Shown: piece by piece, positions 23,525 through 36,760 of the stretch
Layout of the letters: each line of letters starts with the position of its first letter
How positions within the stretch are numbered: the first letter of the stretch is position 1
Assembly (NCBI GenBank): GCA_001179505.1
Contig: CDMY01000947.1
Span: 88,508 to 152,507, forward strand
Length of the DNA stretch: 64,000 nt
From: Vitrella brassicaformis
Taxonomy: Eukaryota; Sar; Vitrellaceae
Direction of reading: 5' to 3'
Position numbers and translations under genes: made by a program
Notes under the pieces: model-generated
The model's input: the letters and a program-made list of their open reading frames with translations, nothing else
What the model was told of the DNA's origin: nothing
Databases searched by the model: none

Positions 23525-23577
23525 CTCAACATAGTACGCCGCCTGCCCCGTATCAAAAGGGACGGCCTACCATACAC

Positions 23578-26500
23578 ATGCGATGCCATGATCTGCCTTT
23601 TCAGATGGGCGCCGACAACGGAGAGATGGAGCCAGCTCGTGGGGATGCCCGTCGGCTGTTCCAGGATGCATTCAAGGAGCTGTACCAGCCGGAGGATGTG
23701 TCAGAGGAGCAGGCCGGTGCGGGCGGGGGAGAGGAAGAGGGGGAGGAAGCCGGGGAAGGGGATGAAGCAGAGGAGGCGGAACAGGACAAGGAGGAAACCA
23801 GGGTGGAGGTCGCCACTTCAGTGGAGGAGACCATGCTACAGGTGAGTCAGCCATGCATCCCCCATTGCACAGTTGCAGCAGATGGTGACCACTGTGTTGT
23901 CCTGACCTCAATCAGGCCGTTCGCGACGAGATGACCGGCACCATTCAGTCCCTGCGCGAGATGGAAGCCATGCTCCACGCCAAGAAGAAAGAAGCTGACC
24001 TAGCCGACCAAGAGACAGACGAGAGAGTGCGAGCAGAAGGTCTCAAGCTCAGAGCACAGTACCCAATCGGCGACGGCGAGTTCACTAGACTCCTGGATGT
24101 GGAGGGGGACAAGGTTGCGGAGAAGAGGCTAATCCTGCCATCAGACGTCATGAGGGACGAGCTGGAGAAGATAGAGATATCCCAGGGAGTTCTGTGGAAG
24201 CACGCCGACTGCCTGCAGAGGGCACGGCCCTCCGAGCCGACCTACCTCAAACCGACGGGATCGATCCTCATTCGCATGCAGGCCAGAAACATACGGAAGA
24301 CGTACGCGTGTAGAGAAGGGACACACACACACGCGCACACACGCATAACGGTCAGACAGATGTGTGTATATGGTTTATCAGCCTCACTGCCGAGCGGCGA
24401 GAGACACTGGCGGCCAACGTGCAAGAGAGGGAAAGACAGCGGGTAAAGATCAAGCCCACGATGCGTCCCGAGGACCTCAAGGCCAACCAGGACATCCTGC
24501 GACGGATGAACAAGCGCATCAGTTTCCTCCAGAACCCGCGATACAAGAAGGCCGACGGCCAAGGCAGGTGCCCATTCACCGTGCTGCCGAATGTTGTGGT
24601 AAGAGACACGGTGTCCACGATCACACCCAGTATGGATGGATGTATGTTTGTCATTCTCCAGACGTTCCGGTCTTTCGAGATAGGCGGCGTGTATTCGATC
24701 CCAGTCAAGTTCATCAACACGTCGGCCGTCGGCAGGCGGCTGCGCGTCATGCCCTCGTCCATGCCCCACTTCACCATCACACCCATCACCTTGCTCAGAC
24801 AGCTCAATACCAACACCAACACGCAGAGCTGCGAGGGTGTGGTCGCGCCCGGATTGACCGCTCAGGTCAGTTGACTGAACTCATCGATCCATTCGTCCAG
24901 CCATGCGTGTCCGTGCCTGGTTTGGATGTATGGGTGCAGATAGAGGTGCGTTTCTGCCCGACATCGATAAGGGACATCGACGACCAGCTGACCATCCACA
25001 CGGAGGAGGGGGAGTTTCCTTTGGTTGTCCGAGCAAGGAGACACCTGCCCTTACTCCGGTTCGCCGCAGCTGCTGCTGACGCTGCTGCTGCCGGCGGTGG
25101 TACCTCTGCCAGAGGCGGGTCGGAATGGAATGGCAGCGGCCTCATCGACTGCGGAAACACGCTGGCCGGCACAACGATCAACCACACGTGAGTGAAGAGA
25201 TCCTGTTGCATGTCATCCACCTGTGTCTCTTTGTCTTTCTCCAGCTTGACATGCCGCAATTCTGGCGGCACAGCAGACTTCTGTCTCAAGATGGCGCATG
25301 AGATCGGTCAGGGAGATGAGGAAAACGATGATATGGACGAAGAGGCTGAGGGCGAAGATGCGGCGACTCCTCTGGAAGTTGGCGCATTCTCCGTCACGCC
25401 GAGGCGCTTCTCGGTCAAGCGGGACGAACAAGTGACGCTCCACACAACATTCAGGTGGATCAGTGCACAACGAAATCGATCCACCTACAGCAACAATACC
25501 TGCTAACGTCTGTGAATGTGCGGCACCAGGGGCACTGAGGTCGGTCCATATGAGGAGGTGCTGTATGTAGTGAGTGACGACGGACAGCGGTGGCAGATTG
25601 ACATAAGGGCACTGACCGAAGCAATGCGGGTCGAGCTCACACACATGGCCGAAAAACCATGCCTTGGTGAGTGAGAAGTTGGGCAAAGACAGACGACAGA
25701 CAGAGAGGCAGAGACATGACAGTGCTGTGTTCGGGACCGCGATCAGCTTCCTCATTCGCCTCTCATTGGCGCACGCTTGAAGAAGAGGAGGCCCTGCCAG
25801 ATGCTGATGAGGGTGGCATGCCCGCCTCCGACGTGCTGGCATGGAGGTCGCTGCCCTGGCAACTGGACTTTCCAAACGTGCGGGTGAGCAGAGCCTTTCC
25901 AACGAGTGGCGTCCACATGTACGTGTCTCTGTCTCCTCAGGTTGGTGCGGCCGACTCCCACGAGATGACTCTTTTCAACGCCGCCTCCCTCCCCATATCC
26001 CTCAAATGGACGCTGCAATCGCCTCCCGAACACGTCGCGGCTTCCCTTATATCCCCCATGACACTCACCCTCCCAGTCTCCCTCCTCTCCGAGATCCAGA
26101 AATGGCAGCAGTCGCCCTCCTTGCCATTTGAGATCCTGCCCATGAAGGTGACGCTGCAGCCGGGCGCCAGCCAGACCTTCACATTCAGCTACGCACCGGA
26201 GAGCGATGCCGATGATCGGTCAAGGCCGAAACCGGATCTCGCGGTGGCTCTTCTGCAAGCCGTTGGGATTACAGAGGAGTCTTTGCTGACGCTGAACGAC
26301 CTGCTGCATCTGCAGAAGGAGGAGGGGAGATCTGTCGATGGCGGGATACCTCTGTGGGGAACCGATGCGCAAAGAGAAGACGACGGTGACGGTGATCGTG
26401 CCTTATTTGCCTCGTCTCTCACCCTTGTTCGCCTCTCTGGCTCCTCTGCCCGTCCGCTGCTGACCGTCTCGCCGCCCACAATCGAGTTCTTCCCGCCGGT

Positions 26501-29500
26501 TTTTCCCTTCATCACCCACACCGCCCACGTCTCCCTCTGCAATCCCTCTGCATACCCAGCAGAAGCCGCGTTCAAATCTGGCGCGATCATCCCCAACACG
26601 GCCGCACAGAGAGACGGCAAGGATGGCAAGCCGATCGTGATCATCCCAGGGCAGGCCACCGACACCCACCCGACACCGCATTTCTTCGCCATCATATCGG
26701 TGTCGCCATCCCATCTGGTGATCCCGGGTAACGCTACGAGGGAGGTGTGTGTGAGCGTGGCTGCCTACGAGACAGGGGTCTTCTCTGGCGAGCTGGTGGC
26801 TGATGTGAGTGATGGTGGTCAGCCCTTGACTGTGGGTGTCCGAGTTGAGGTTGGGGGTCCTGTGGTTCGAGTCAAGGAGCCGTCAATGCTTAACTTTGGC
26901 ATTGTAGGCAAGCACAGCGAACAGCAAATCGTATTCTCACGGCCTCTGTCTTCTCAGGTGCCGGCTCGTTCGGCCCATCACTGCGCAGTCACTCTCGACA
27001 ACCCCACTAAGCTCCCTGCCCTCGCCCGCATCGTGCCTCAGTGCCAAACGTCTCCACCGCCTTTGCCGCCTTTGCCATACACGTCTCATGCGGCAATTGT
27101 CGAGGCTTTTCACGGAGGCGAATGCCACGCTGCCGACGAAACAGACACGGATATCGAGACAGAAGCAGAGGAGGAACAGGGATACCCTGGTGTGTGTGGG
27201 GTGTGCGGATGTGTAGACCGGACAGGGAGAAGACACAAGGTACGTGCGGCAAGAGAGTGGGTTCCGTACGAGACCATCTCTTGTGTTGTGGTGTGTAGGG
27301 TGGTGGTGGTAACGAGCGCGTAAGGGTGTCTCCGTCTTGGGTGATCGTCCCGCCAGAAGGCGAGGCTGTGGTGAATGTCACGCTCATGACACACCTCATC
27401 GGGCTGTATGCCTCCACTGTCAAGGTAGGGTCACCAGTAGGTTGCTGACGGGTCAGTCACGTGCGTATGTCATTGGTCCCCGTTCAGCTGGACTGGTTTG
27501 GGATGTCGGATGACGAATCTGATCGCATTGTGCTCGATGTCTTTGCTGACGTACAGCTGCAAAAGTAAACAACCAAGCTCCCAGCCGCCATACGCCACCA
27601 CTCACCACTAGCGCCTCCTACCCATGTGTGCATGCAGGCTGACCAGTTCTCCCGCCTCCCTCTCCCTCCCCGTATGCTACCTCGACCAGCCATCCAAACC
27701 CCTCACTTTCACACTCACCAACCACTCCGACCTCCCAGCATCCTTCCAATGGCAGTGCCCAGGCATCAACAAGGAGGGCCAATTCGACTGCGACGACGTC
27801 CCCACCGATCCGAGCACTGACGGCCTGGCGGTGCAGATCGTGCCTGCCTCCGGGCAGGTGCGAGGACGGGAGAGCATCGAAGTGAAGGCCGTGGTCATGG
27901 GCAGAGTGGTGGGCCCGATGGTCGGGGGGCTTTGTCGCTGTCTTGTTGAAGGCCTCGTCAGGCCATTCTGGATGAAAGTAAGGACGACAAGAAGGACGGG
28001 CACAGCTGTTTAGACACACATCCGAAGATTCCTCTTCTGTTCGCCCGGTCAGGTGTCTTCCCCATGTCGTGGGCTAGAAGTCCATTATCGCATTGTGCCC
28101 CTCCCCACATTCACAGCCCTCCTCAACGAGATCGCGCAGCAGTCGCAGGCAAGGGCAGCCAGCCAGGCGTCCAGAGTCACAACCAAGTCTAGACGGACAA
28201 CCGCCGGCACGAGACGCACGCCCTCACGCACCCCCTCGCCCACGCCCCCATCCAGTCGATCACCCAGCCCGACGAGCTATGCCTTATCGGCCGTGTCATT
28301 GGCCAACGAGAAGATTGGGGAAGGTGGCGTGGTGGGCGACGAGACGGCGAAGCTGGTTGACTTCGGTACCTTAGACATGCTGCCTGCCGAAGGCAGCGGT
28401 GAGCACAAGAAGACAATGGTGCTGGTCTTCACCAATCGCTCGGGCATCCCAGCTACACTCAAGGTACACACACATCTATGCGAGACTGAAAGCCCGGGAG
28501 AAGAAGAGAATTCCGCGTGTGTATGTCTCAGCTGAATATGCGAACATACTCGGCTCCGGGCGGCCCTCCGCCGCCCCTCGGCCAGCCTGCAACGTCTCCC
28601 GTGTCTATCTCCCCCTTCTCGACCTCTAATGCTCCGTCAGCAGTGGCGCCGACACGAACGGGGGCGCCCTCACAGAGGAGTGGTGGCACATGGCGATCAA
28701 CAGTGGCGGGGAGGGGAGCACCCAAACAGGCAACTGCTGGTGGGTGATGTGACAAGGCCGAAGAATGGACGACACGCAATGTGTCTTTGTGCCGCAGTGA
28801 AATTGTTGTCGAGCGGACACGAGATGTTCTCCTTCTCCTCACCTGAAGGGCGGGTGAGTCAGGCACACACAAGCGGAGCAGACACCGCAAGGGCCTCCTG
28901 CTTATTGTCCTGCTGATTATTGGTGCGTTTGTTGGTTATGTCAGCGTCACCGTGAGCACCAATACGCGGAGGATGAGCGCCGCAGCGCCCTGCAGGACGG
29001 CCGGGGCTTCGCCGTCAGACTCACACCGAACGACGCACTGCTGCAGCCCTTCGAGACGCTCCACGTGGTGGCCGACTGCTTTGCTGGTATAACTGGACAC
29101 ACACAGATGCCTTCACAGGTCGCATTTATGCATTGTCTCTATGCTGTGCCTGCGCAGATATCCCTGGTGTTTTGTCTGACGACATTATGGTGTCTCTCGT
29201 GCGGCCGTCACGAGGCGCCTACAACGACAAGACAGAGGAGGGGTGGTGTATGCCAGTGAGGTCTGAGGCCATCGGCAAGCCGCTTCTCTTCGCCCCACAG
29301 CAAGTGAGCACACCACAAAGATAGAGAGAGAGAGAGAGAGAGACGGAGATGCGTACACACATGTCCGGTCGTTTGGCGTGGGCAGGTGGGCGTCAACCTG
29401 TCGTCTCTAATGCCTTCGCTCGACTGCGGCATAGTAGTGAAGCAGAACGACGTGCATGCGCCAGCCAAGAAGAAGAAAGCTGTTGCTGCCTCCGTGGAAA

Positions 29501-31818
29501 GCGATATTCCCGAGCTGGTGCATGATCCCTCTGCAGGACGCTCCACTTACACACTCAAAGTGAGCGAGACACATACAACACATATGTGTCCCACTCCCGA
29601 ATGCACACGCAGGTCCAGAACGCCTCCTGTCGGCCGATGAGCGTCGCGTGGCAGCTCTTTGACCTCCTCTCCTTCAACGACCCCTCCCTTCGCAGATCGC
29701 CCATCACCCTCTCCATCAACACCGACGGCGAAACTCCCTCTCTCACCTTCGAGGCCAACCCGCCAGACATGGAAGCACCACCCACACCGCTGCCCTTCTC
29801 CATCTACCCTGTCAGCCAGACTATCATGGCCAAGGCCACGGAGACATTCTACGTCTCATTCGACGGCACCAAATGCGCGGCTGGCAGCCATGGGGTCCGG
29901 GCGATCGCCAAGACCGAGTGGGCGGCTGTGAAGAAGAGGAGGCCGACAACGACCCAACAGGCGGCGATTGAGGTGGTCGACACAGAAGCCGGAGGAGAAC
30001 GCCCCAACAATGGCGTGCGCGAGGTGCGCTCTCTGCCACCGATGCAAGACGGAAATGACGACTCTGATGACGAGCGAGACCACCATGAACAAATGCAAAT
30101 CGACGACGAAGAGCAAGAGCACGCAGCACAACCAAACAACCAGGATCAGCATCCTGACACGGCCACCAGCCCGGAGCCGCCCCCCTCTCTCCCCCTCCCC
30201 CCTCCCCCTCTGCTGTCGATCGACCTTCTGGCCAGCGTGGAGACACCTCGCCTGGTCATCGACAAGAAGCACGACAAGACCACCGGAGAGCCCACAGTCA
30301 AGTTCCAGATATCAACCGTCGATATGCTCATGGCACTGCGGCGGAGGAAGAGGGGAATGTCAGGGAATGAAGACGTCACCATGGGTGCGGGTGAGGTGCT
30401 GATGAGTTTGTTAGAGGCTGTAAAGGACGGCGAGAGGCTGGACGGCAAGCATCCGCTGACCACGGCCGCACTTGTGACGAAGAGGTGGGTAGGGATGGAG
30501 GGTTGCATGGGTCCAAAGATTATGTGTCATCCCTTCGTTCGCAGGGAAGTGTCTCTGACGAATCCACTTACATGTCCCATCCACTGCCAGCTCCATGTTG
30601 AGGGAAGGTTTCGCCTCGAACACATCTCCATTGGCAGTGTGACGTCCTCATCCGTCAAACTGGAAGACAAACGGACCTCAAAAGTGAGCGACAAATCTTC
30701 ACGTGCATGGCATGCATTATAACGTGTGTCTGTTCATGAAGCCGTTCCATTTGCCGGGCCATTCGTCAGTGCACGTCACTGTGGCTTTCCGCCCGGCCCC
30801 GATGCACCACTGGCACCCCCCCACCGACCAGTCAGCCGAGGTGCTCTTCAACGGCACGCTCAAGATACACTTCAACCCTTCCAAAGCCGCGAAACAAGTA
30901 TATAACACCACGAGCACACGCACAATGCACACACTATGCACGTGTGTCTCTGATCAGGTAATCGACCCCCAGACAGTCCGTCTCGTTGGCGTCGGTCGGC
31001 GGCCGTCGGTGTGTGTGCTGACCGAGGACCTCAGCAAGTCCATCCCTTTGTCCAACACGACCGTCGGCTACCGCGCCATGGGCGTTCCCCCGCCATCAGA
31101 CCAAGATAAGGGGCGATACCCCTGGGGCAAAGCGGGTGAGTGTGTGGTCGACTTCGGTTTTGTTCATGTGGGCGGCAAAGTGGAGAAACGGAGGTGGGTA
31201 GAGCTGTACAACGCAAACTCTGTGCCCGCGGCATGGTAAACTGCTGATGGCTGGCTCAGCCTGGCTGGGAAAGCAAAACGATAAAGCGCCGACAGCAATT
31301 GGGTGCGTGTGTCTTCAGGAGGTTGTTCCACGTGGCGAGACAGCACAAACAGATCATCAGCGAGGTCACCAAGACGCTCAAAGTAAGCACACGGGCAAGC
31401 GGGCAAGAGTACGGACAAACAACTGCGCGTCCGTGTGCGTAGGAGAGGGAGGATGAGGGCAGTCAAGACGACCCATCCGTGTTTGTGTTTTCGCTGACCG
31501 AGGGCGTGGTTATCGGTCCGACAAAGCCTCACTGGCCGCTGCCCCTCGGCCCTGCACTGCCAAAGGCCCAGCCACACCCGTCAGACAGCTTGCTGCTGCC
31601 CGCACATATCAACATCACATTCAAGTAGGGGAAACGGGGAGGGAGGGAACCGAGGGACACACCATATGTGCGTGTGTGATATCAGGCCTGTCCGCAACGT
31701 CCTGTACAAGTGTCGCTACCGTGTGTTTGTTCATGGGGGTGTGAGTGTGGACTTTGTCTGCCGCGGGTGCGGCAGCTACGATGAGGAGGACGATGCATAC
31801 GACGCTGACGACGCATGA
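23578..31818 (+). CDS. DLEC1: DLEC1/CFAP81 homologue, MSP/ASH-domain axonemal protein
   Basis: A long multi-exon gene, start at 23578 (or in-frame ATG 23605), stop TGA 31816-31818, roughly 2,000 residues. An acidic, coiled-coil N-terminus (SLREMEAMLHAKKKEADLAD) precedes the family-typical segment with ERRETLAANVQERER and RISFLQNPRYKK. A series of immunoglobulin-like MSP/ASH modules follows: FEIGGVYSIPVKFINTSA, GVVAPGLTAQIEVRFCP, LIDCGNTLAGTTINHT, LTVSPPTIEFFPPVFPF, SWVIVPPEGEAVVNVTL, PGHSSVHVTVAFRP and others. DLEC1 is a ciliary protein with ASH domains (family knowledge), so a role in the flagellum of motile zoospores is likely. Every join examined from 23.6 to 31.8 kb keeps frame. Intron ends at 24305-24380 and 28855-28945 look normal. 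Ala/Pro-rich insertions near 28200-28270 and 30000-30200 are lineage-specific. Confidence 0.8.
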
Positions 31819-32183
31819 CTGACAGACATGCACGCGTGCATGGACAAAGTATTTGTGGCTCTGTGTGTGCTTCATCGGTCAGTGCATTTGTCAATCAACA
31901 CGTGATGATGGAGATCACACAGGGAGAGGGAGAGGGAGAGCAACCCCCTCTCTAGCTCTCACAGGCACGAAAACACAGACAGACAGACAGACAGAGAGAC
32001 AGAGAGACAGTGAAGGGCAAAGAGCCCCTCGGTGTGTGGATGTGTCTGCTGTGTGGCCTCCACGCGCATTCACAAAAATCGCAACCCCCACGCGTAATTG
32101 GGGTGCACCACTAGCAAGCTGCAGAAAACTGTGGGTGGCATCTACAAGTTGTAAACACGAAGTAAATTTGAGTCTCGGGAACA
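31819..32183. other. Spacer, tandem plus-strand genes
   Basis: About 365 bp with GAGA/CAGA microsatellites (31920-31995). No coding evidence. Confidence 0.5.
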
Positions 32184-35100
32184 ATGATCTGCCACCGGCA
32201 TATCCTGCCGCTCTTCTATCTTCTTGTCGTCCATGCACAAGGTCGGTCAGGAGACCGTCCAGCCGAATTGAGGCCATTCTCCACAGCTCTTCCGTCTGTT
32301 CCTATTTGCAGGCCAAACGTTAACCAGCGTGTCTACCCTTCTCGCTGCTGCAGCCATTCAGGTGGCAGATTCGCTGATGCATCTATCCATCCGTTGGTCC
32401 ATTCGCTGAATCTCTTTCCTGTTCGTTCGTCCATGCAGGGTGACGTACTGTCGGTTCTCTCTCACTTGCCGGCCGCAAACACCAGCCAGACAGCGTACAC
32501 CGACTTCGAGTTGGCAGAGGCTCTGTTTCGCGCTGTTGAAGGCAAGGCGCCCCTTGCCACAGCCCGCCTGATCCTGCCTCACGTCGGCAACCTGAACGTC
32601 CTAGATGTGCATGGCAATTCTGTGCTCCACTACGCGGTCAAGTTCAATACGAGCGACATGATGCTCATCAGGCTACTGGTGGGGGCCGTGCCATCGCAGC
32701 CTGATGGCAAACGTGTGGCCATCAATGGGCGCAACCACAGAGGAAGGACGGCAATGCTTGATGCAGTGGACCTCCCCTCGCACAAACCTCAGGCGCGAAG
32801 CGCTGACATGGTCCAAACACTTGCGGAACTTGGTACGGACACTCGTATACACTGGCACTCATGCACAAGCATTACACGTGCGTCACATTCAGGGGCGGAC
32901 TTGGAGCTGGCAGGGCGCGGTCCTCTGACTGGCACTCTTGGGCATATCACCCCATTGATGTTTGCTGCGGACCAGGTGCGCTGCAACTTCCCGCCTGCGA
33001 CGGCCTTCCATCTTTCCTTTCTTGCATGTCACGCAGCGCAACGAGGCGGCGTTTGTCCGTTTGCTCGGGCTGGGAGCGGACGTCAACGCGACAAGGCACG
33101 TCCAGGAAGAGCGCAACGGCAAAGTGATCGATAGGCAGCTTCAGCTGAGTGTCCTCATGTTCCTATCGAACTGTAATTGCAAGCCACACGAGAAGGACTG
33201 TCGGCAGCGCGACGAGCGCATGCTCGAGCTGGCGATCACGAAGCACGGAGCTCATGTGTCGTTCATCAGCCAAGACTACCTCAGAAGGACAGTGTTGCAT
33301 TTTGCTGCAGAGCGGTGAGAGAATGATCACTCAAGCGAAAAGCCAACTGCGACATTCAGCCAGTGATCTTTCCCATTCGTCCTTTCTAGTGGCTGTCGTG
33401 TGGCTGTGGAGACGCTGTTGCGACATGGAGCCGATCCAAGTATCTCGTCCTCTGACGGACAGACCCCCGCAAATCTCGCGGCCAAAAAGGTGCGCAACAC
33501 CGTGGATCTTGCGAATGAAGGCCGTGTTGCGCTCACTTACCGCCCCTGCCTGTCTGCAGGGCCATGCGGAGCTAGCTGCCCTTCTACGCCGGGCTGAGGG
33601 TAGGGAGCTGCGGCACATGAAATGATTCTCGTCTCGCTCTTGCCTTATCCTTTGCAGCGGAGGAGAAGGCCAAGATGCGGCCCTTCGCAATTGCCTTCGC
33701 CACAGCATGTGTCTTCTGGGCCTTGCTCGCATCCTGCGTCTGTGCGATCTTCTACAGACTGACCAGCACCCGCTGTCGTCGTCGCCTGTGGGGAGTCCTC
33801 TCCCATCCCCTCTGGCTGCTCTGGCGAGGCTGTTGTTCCGTCGGACAGCTCGTGACGTACGCCTGTTTGCTCTTCGTCGGGTCGACTCTGCAAGGGTGCC
33901 TGTGGTTCATGTCTCTCGTCGCCTCCCTGGCCCCAAGAGCAGCACAGCACGAACGCCCTGCAGACATCAACCTCGAGGACACATTCAACAGTCAGCTGAG
34001 AAAGGGTACGTATGGCTGGCCTGTCTTTCTTTCTTTCTTTCTTTTCTTGCTTTCTTCCGTGTGTGTGTGTGTGTGTGTGTTAGAGTGTGGTGACTCTCAG
34101 AACAAGCGTTCCACAAAGAAGCATCGGCGATCGTCGGCGTCCGTCAGAGCGAGAGCTGGTAATGATGATGGTAGGATCGTCGCAGAGCTGGCCGAGGACG
34201 AAACCGAATGCTCCGAATGCACACATGCCAAGTAGGTGAAGAGAAATGGACGAGAATTGTGGACGGCAAAGTGAATGTCCTGTCTCTGTCTGCCTGCCCG
34301 TCTGTCTGTATGTCTGCCTGTGTGCGTGCCTGCAGGTAAAGCTGCTTCAGAAGCTCCAGAAGCGCGAGACAGCTCTCGAGGAGGCGCTCAAGGGACGACA
34401 GAGGTACACACACGATCACAGTCGCTCGGCTGCGTGGACGGATGGAGGCATGGGTGGGCGGATGGGTCTCTCCTTGCTCCTACTTGCCGCTCTTTTCAGT
34501 GCCGAGAAGAAGGGCGAGAGGCTGAGTGCTGCTCTGGAGCGATACAAGGCGGAACTCCACGACCTCAACCACAAGTACACAGGCCGAGTGACGGCGTGCA
34601 CACGGATATGCGCTCATTCTTCCTGTGTTTGTGTGTGTAGGTCGTCGATTGAGAAGGAGGCCGTCGCTGCTCTAAAGGATGACCAACAAAGGCAACACGC
34701 ACATATATGCAGAGATCGTCCATATATCCACGAACCGGTGTACACGATGCTTCTCTCTCCGTACGTCTCACTGATCAGGCTGAAGGATGAGAATGCGCGT
34801 GCAGACAACACCATCAAGTCCCTTACGAAAGAAAGAAACAGGTGCGTCACTCAGGATACCTGCGCGCCAGGTGTGTGCTGCGAAGCGTTCTTCCTTATTT
34901 CTTTGCAGATTGGCGACGGACCTGACCAGTATGCAGCGCGAAAAGGACGAGGGCGTCGGCAAACTCCAACAGTACTGAAGAGACACAGGCAGCGATATCG
35001 ACATGCACGGTTTTGTCTCTGCCCATGCAGGCTCGAGAAGGCTCAGAACGGCGTGACTCAAGAAGGTCTGGTCAACACACGAGCCGTCAGGTACGTAGGC

Positions 35101-35504
35101 CTCTGCATGGATGGATGGATGGATGTCTCGTTGTCAATGGTCTTTTGCCCAGTGTGTGTGAGGACCGTGTGCGCGTGGCGGCCACCGAGCGCGAGGTGCG
35201 TGCCATCTCCCAGCAGGCGGCCAGCGGCATCGACCAGCTGTACCGACTCCACAAGGCGTGCCTCGCCAAGCTGTCCGACCTCGAGCAAGACAACACCAAC
35301 ACCGACACCACCAAGAGCAGCAGCAAATGTGCGGTGTGTTCTGAGCACAGCCCGTCGGTTGTGTTCAGTCCCTGCAGCCACGCTGTGTGCGGCTTCTGCT
35401 GGGCGAAGGGGGGCAGACAGCAGACCACAGACAGCCCGCCCAAGTGCCCCAAGTGCTGCGCAGACATTGCTTCGCACGCGCTCGTCGAGACGAAAGAGGG
35501 CTGA
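32184..35504 (+). CDS. Ankyrin-repeat membrane protein continuing into coiled-coil/RING exons, with an in-frame TAG between
   Basis: The ATG at 32184 starts a hydrophobic leader (MICHRHILPLFYLLVVHAQ). Two short introns then lead to TFELAE-type helical sequence and ankyrin repeats: LNVLDVHGNSVLHYAVKF, INGRNHRGRTAMLDAVDL, LGHITPLMFAADQ, LLGLGADVNATRH, YLRRTVLHFAAERG and LLRHGADPSISSSDGQTPA. After a short exon come two hydrophobic helices (33680-33760, 33845-33935) and a basic/Glu-rich exon ending AK-TAG at 34233-34235, directly before a good donor (GTGAAG). Splicing there leads, in the same frame, to coiled-coil exons (KLLQKLQKRETALEEALKG onward) and a C-terminal RING finger: CAVC-x9-SPCSHAVCGFC, then CPKC. 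It is either one gene with a disabling TAG or two genes (second start ATG 34246). RING proteins are usually E3 ubiquitin ligases. Confidence 0.65.
34692..34778 (+). other. Candidate GC-AG intron
   Basis: Removing 34692-34778 (87 nt, GC donor, CAG acceptor) joins ALKDDQQR to LKDENARADNTIK and restores an uninterrupted heptad-like coiled coil. The length is a multiple of three, so retention also keeps the frame but inserts a non-helical segment with HICRDRPYIH. Confidence 0.45.
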
Positions 35505-36340
35505 CGGAATGCCGTGTGTCTCTTGTATGGCTGCATGGGTGACGTGCGTGTTGTTTGTCGTGTTGTGTACAGAATGCGGAGTAAGTGATAGGTGCAGTCT
35601 TGCACTCGGACAAGCTTCATGCGGACGGGGGAAACGTCTTCGTGTCAGAGGCTCATGGCTGACAGCGTCGGTATGCATTCGATGAATTACCAATGGTACT
35701 GCAACCGATGAATCGCATCATGCTGGATGAGACCGTGGCTTAACTCTGGCCCTCGTCGAGCTTACATGTATGTGTGTGCCTGGGTGCAGCGGGTGGGGCA
35801 TCCTTGTCTTCTCAGTGCGTGCATCTATCATATGGGAGAGGTCATTGCCTTGTCAAGTCCATCGCGTCAGTCAAGTGAGAGGACACACACAGATAAATTG
35901 GCTGACAGCAATCCGTCCCACTCCAAATCATCTGTCATCTCATGTACAGCTCTCTCGCAGTCAGCCATCCATCCATCCATCCAGCCATCCCCTGTGCATC
36001 GTCACCGCGCTCACTGGCCAGATCTAGCCGCCCTTCCGCAACGGACACCACTCATGAGCTCGCCAACTCATCAAGGGCACCTGCCGCGTCCGGCAGCCCA
36101 ACCAGCCAGCAAAGCACGTGGAAACGCACGGCTGGCATACATCAGAGAGTTTTTCCAATCAATCAGCAAGCACTCGTTGTCGCCCCACTGTCTACACTCC
36201 CCACGTGTGTTCCACTCCTGCCCGATCTATGCCGACGGACGCAGTGGTCGCGCATGTCAGCAAGCAACGACCAGAACCAGAACACACGAAGAGGATGCAC
36301 CTCAGCAGAGCAAGCGCCATCGGTAGGGTAGCAACAGCTA
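35505..36340. other. Spacer between convergent genes
   Basis: About 835 bp. It contains an AGCCATCC repeat cluster near 35970-35990 and no convincing exon on either strand. Confidence 0.55.
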
Positions 36341-36760
36341 TCAATACTCGTCGAAAAAATCCCTCAAGCTCTGCAATACAACACACACATCAGAAGCACA
36401 GACATACAGACCGGCCACGCCCCCCACGGCACGGCACCCTCTCCACTCCCTCACCTTTCCGAATGCCAGTGCAATGCCGCCCGTGAAGAGCGCCGCCCCG
36501 AGGATCCCAAACACCTGTGTGTCCGACAGCTTCGCCAGCAGCTCCGTGTTCTCCACCAGATCACTCACAGACATGTCCGTCACCGTCTGCGGCGTCGAGA
36601 CGACAGGCTGCCGCAGAATGTTGCTGCTGCGTGACCGAGCCGAGGCAAGCGAGCGGCCGGTGCTGCCAGAGCCGTGGTGCGGGTTGATGACGGGCTGGAA
36701 GGCCGTTGCGTGCGCGATGAAGATCAGCGCGATGACGCAGATGGACAGGAGCTTCTGCAT
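36341..36760 (-). CDS. Small membrane protein with plastid-type targeting leader
   Basis: Two exons; the start at 36760 gives MQKLLSICVIALIFIAHATAFQP, a signal peptide followed by an A-F-Q-P motif. A Ser/Arg-rich, acid-poor stretch of about 40 residues comes next. This is the bipartite leader of proteins sent to complex, secondary plastids (established for algae with red-derived plastids). The mature part is short: MSVSDLVENTELLAKLSD, one transmembrane helix (QVFGILGAALFTGGIALAF) and the charged tail GKSLRDFFDEY, with the second exon supplying SLRDFFDEY. The total is about 111 aa. Size and topology suit a small photosystem or thylakoid subunit, but no specific subunit was recognised. It is head-to-head with Rab GDI, 169 bp between ATGs. 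Confidence 0.65.
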   Translation of the reverse strand: MQKLLSICVIALIFIAHATAFQPVINPHHGSGSTGRSLASARSRSSNILRQPVVSTPQTVTDMSVSDLVENTELLAKLSDTQVFGILGAALFTGGIALAFGKVREWRGCRAVGGVAGLYVCASDVCVVLQSLRDFFDEY

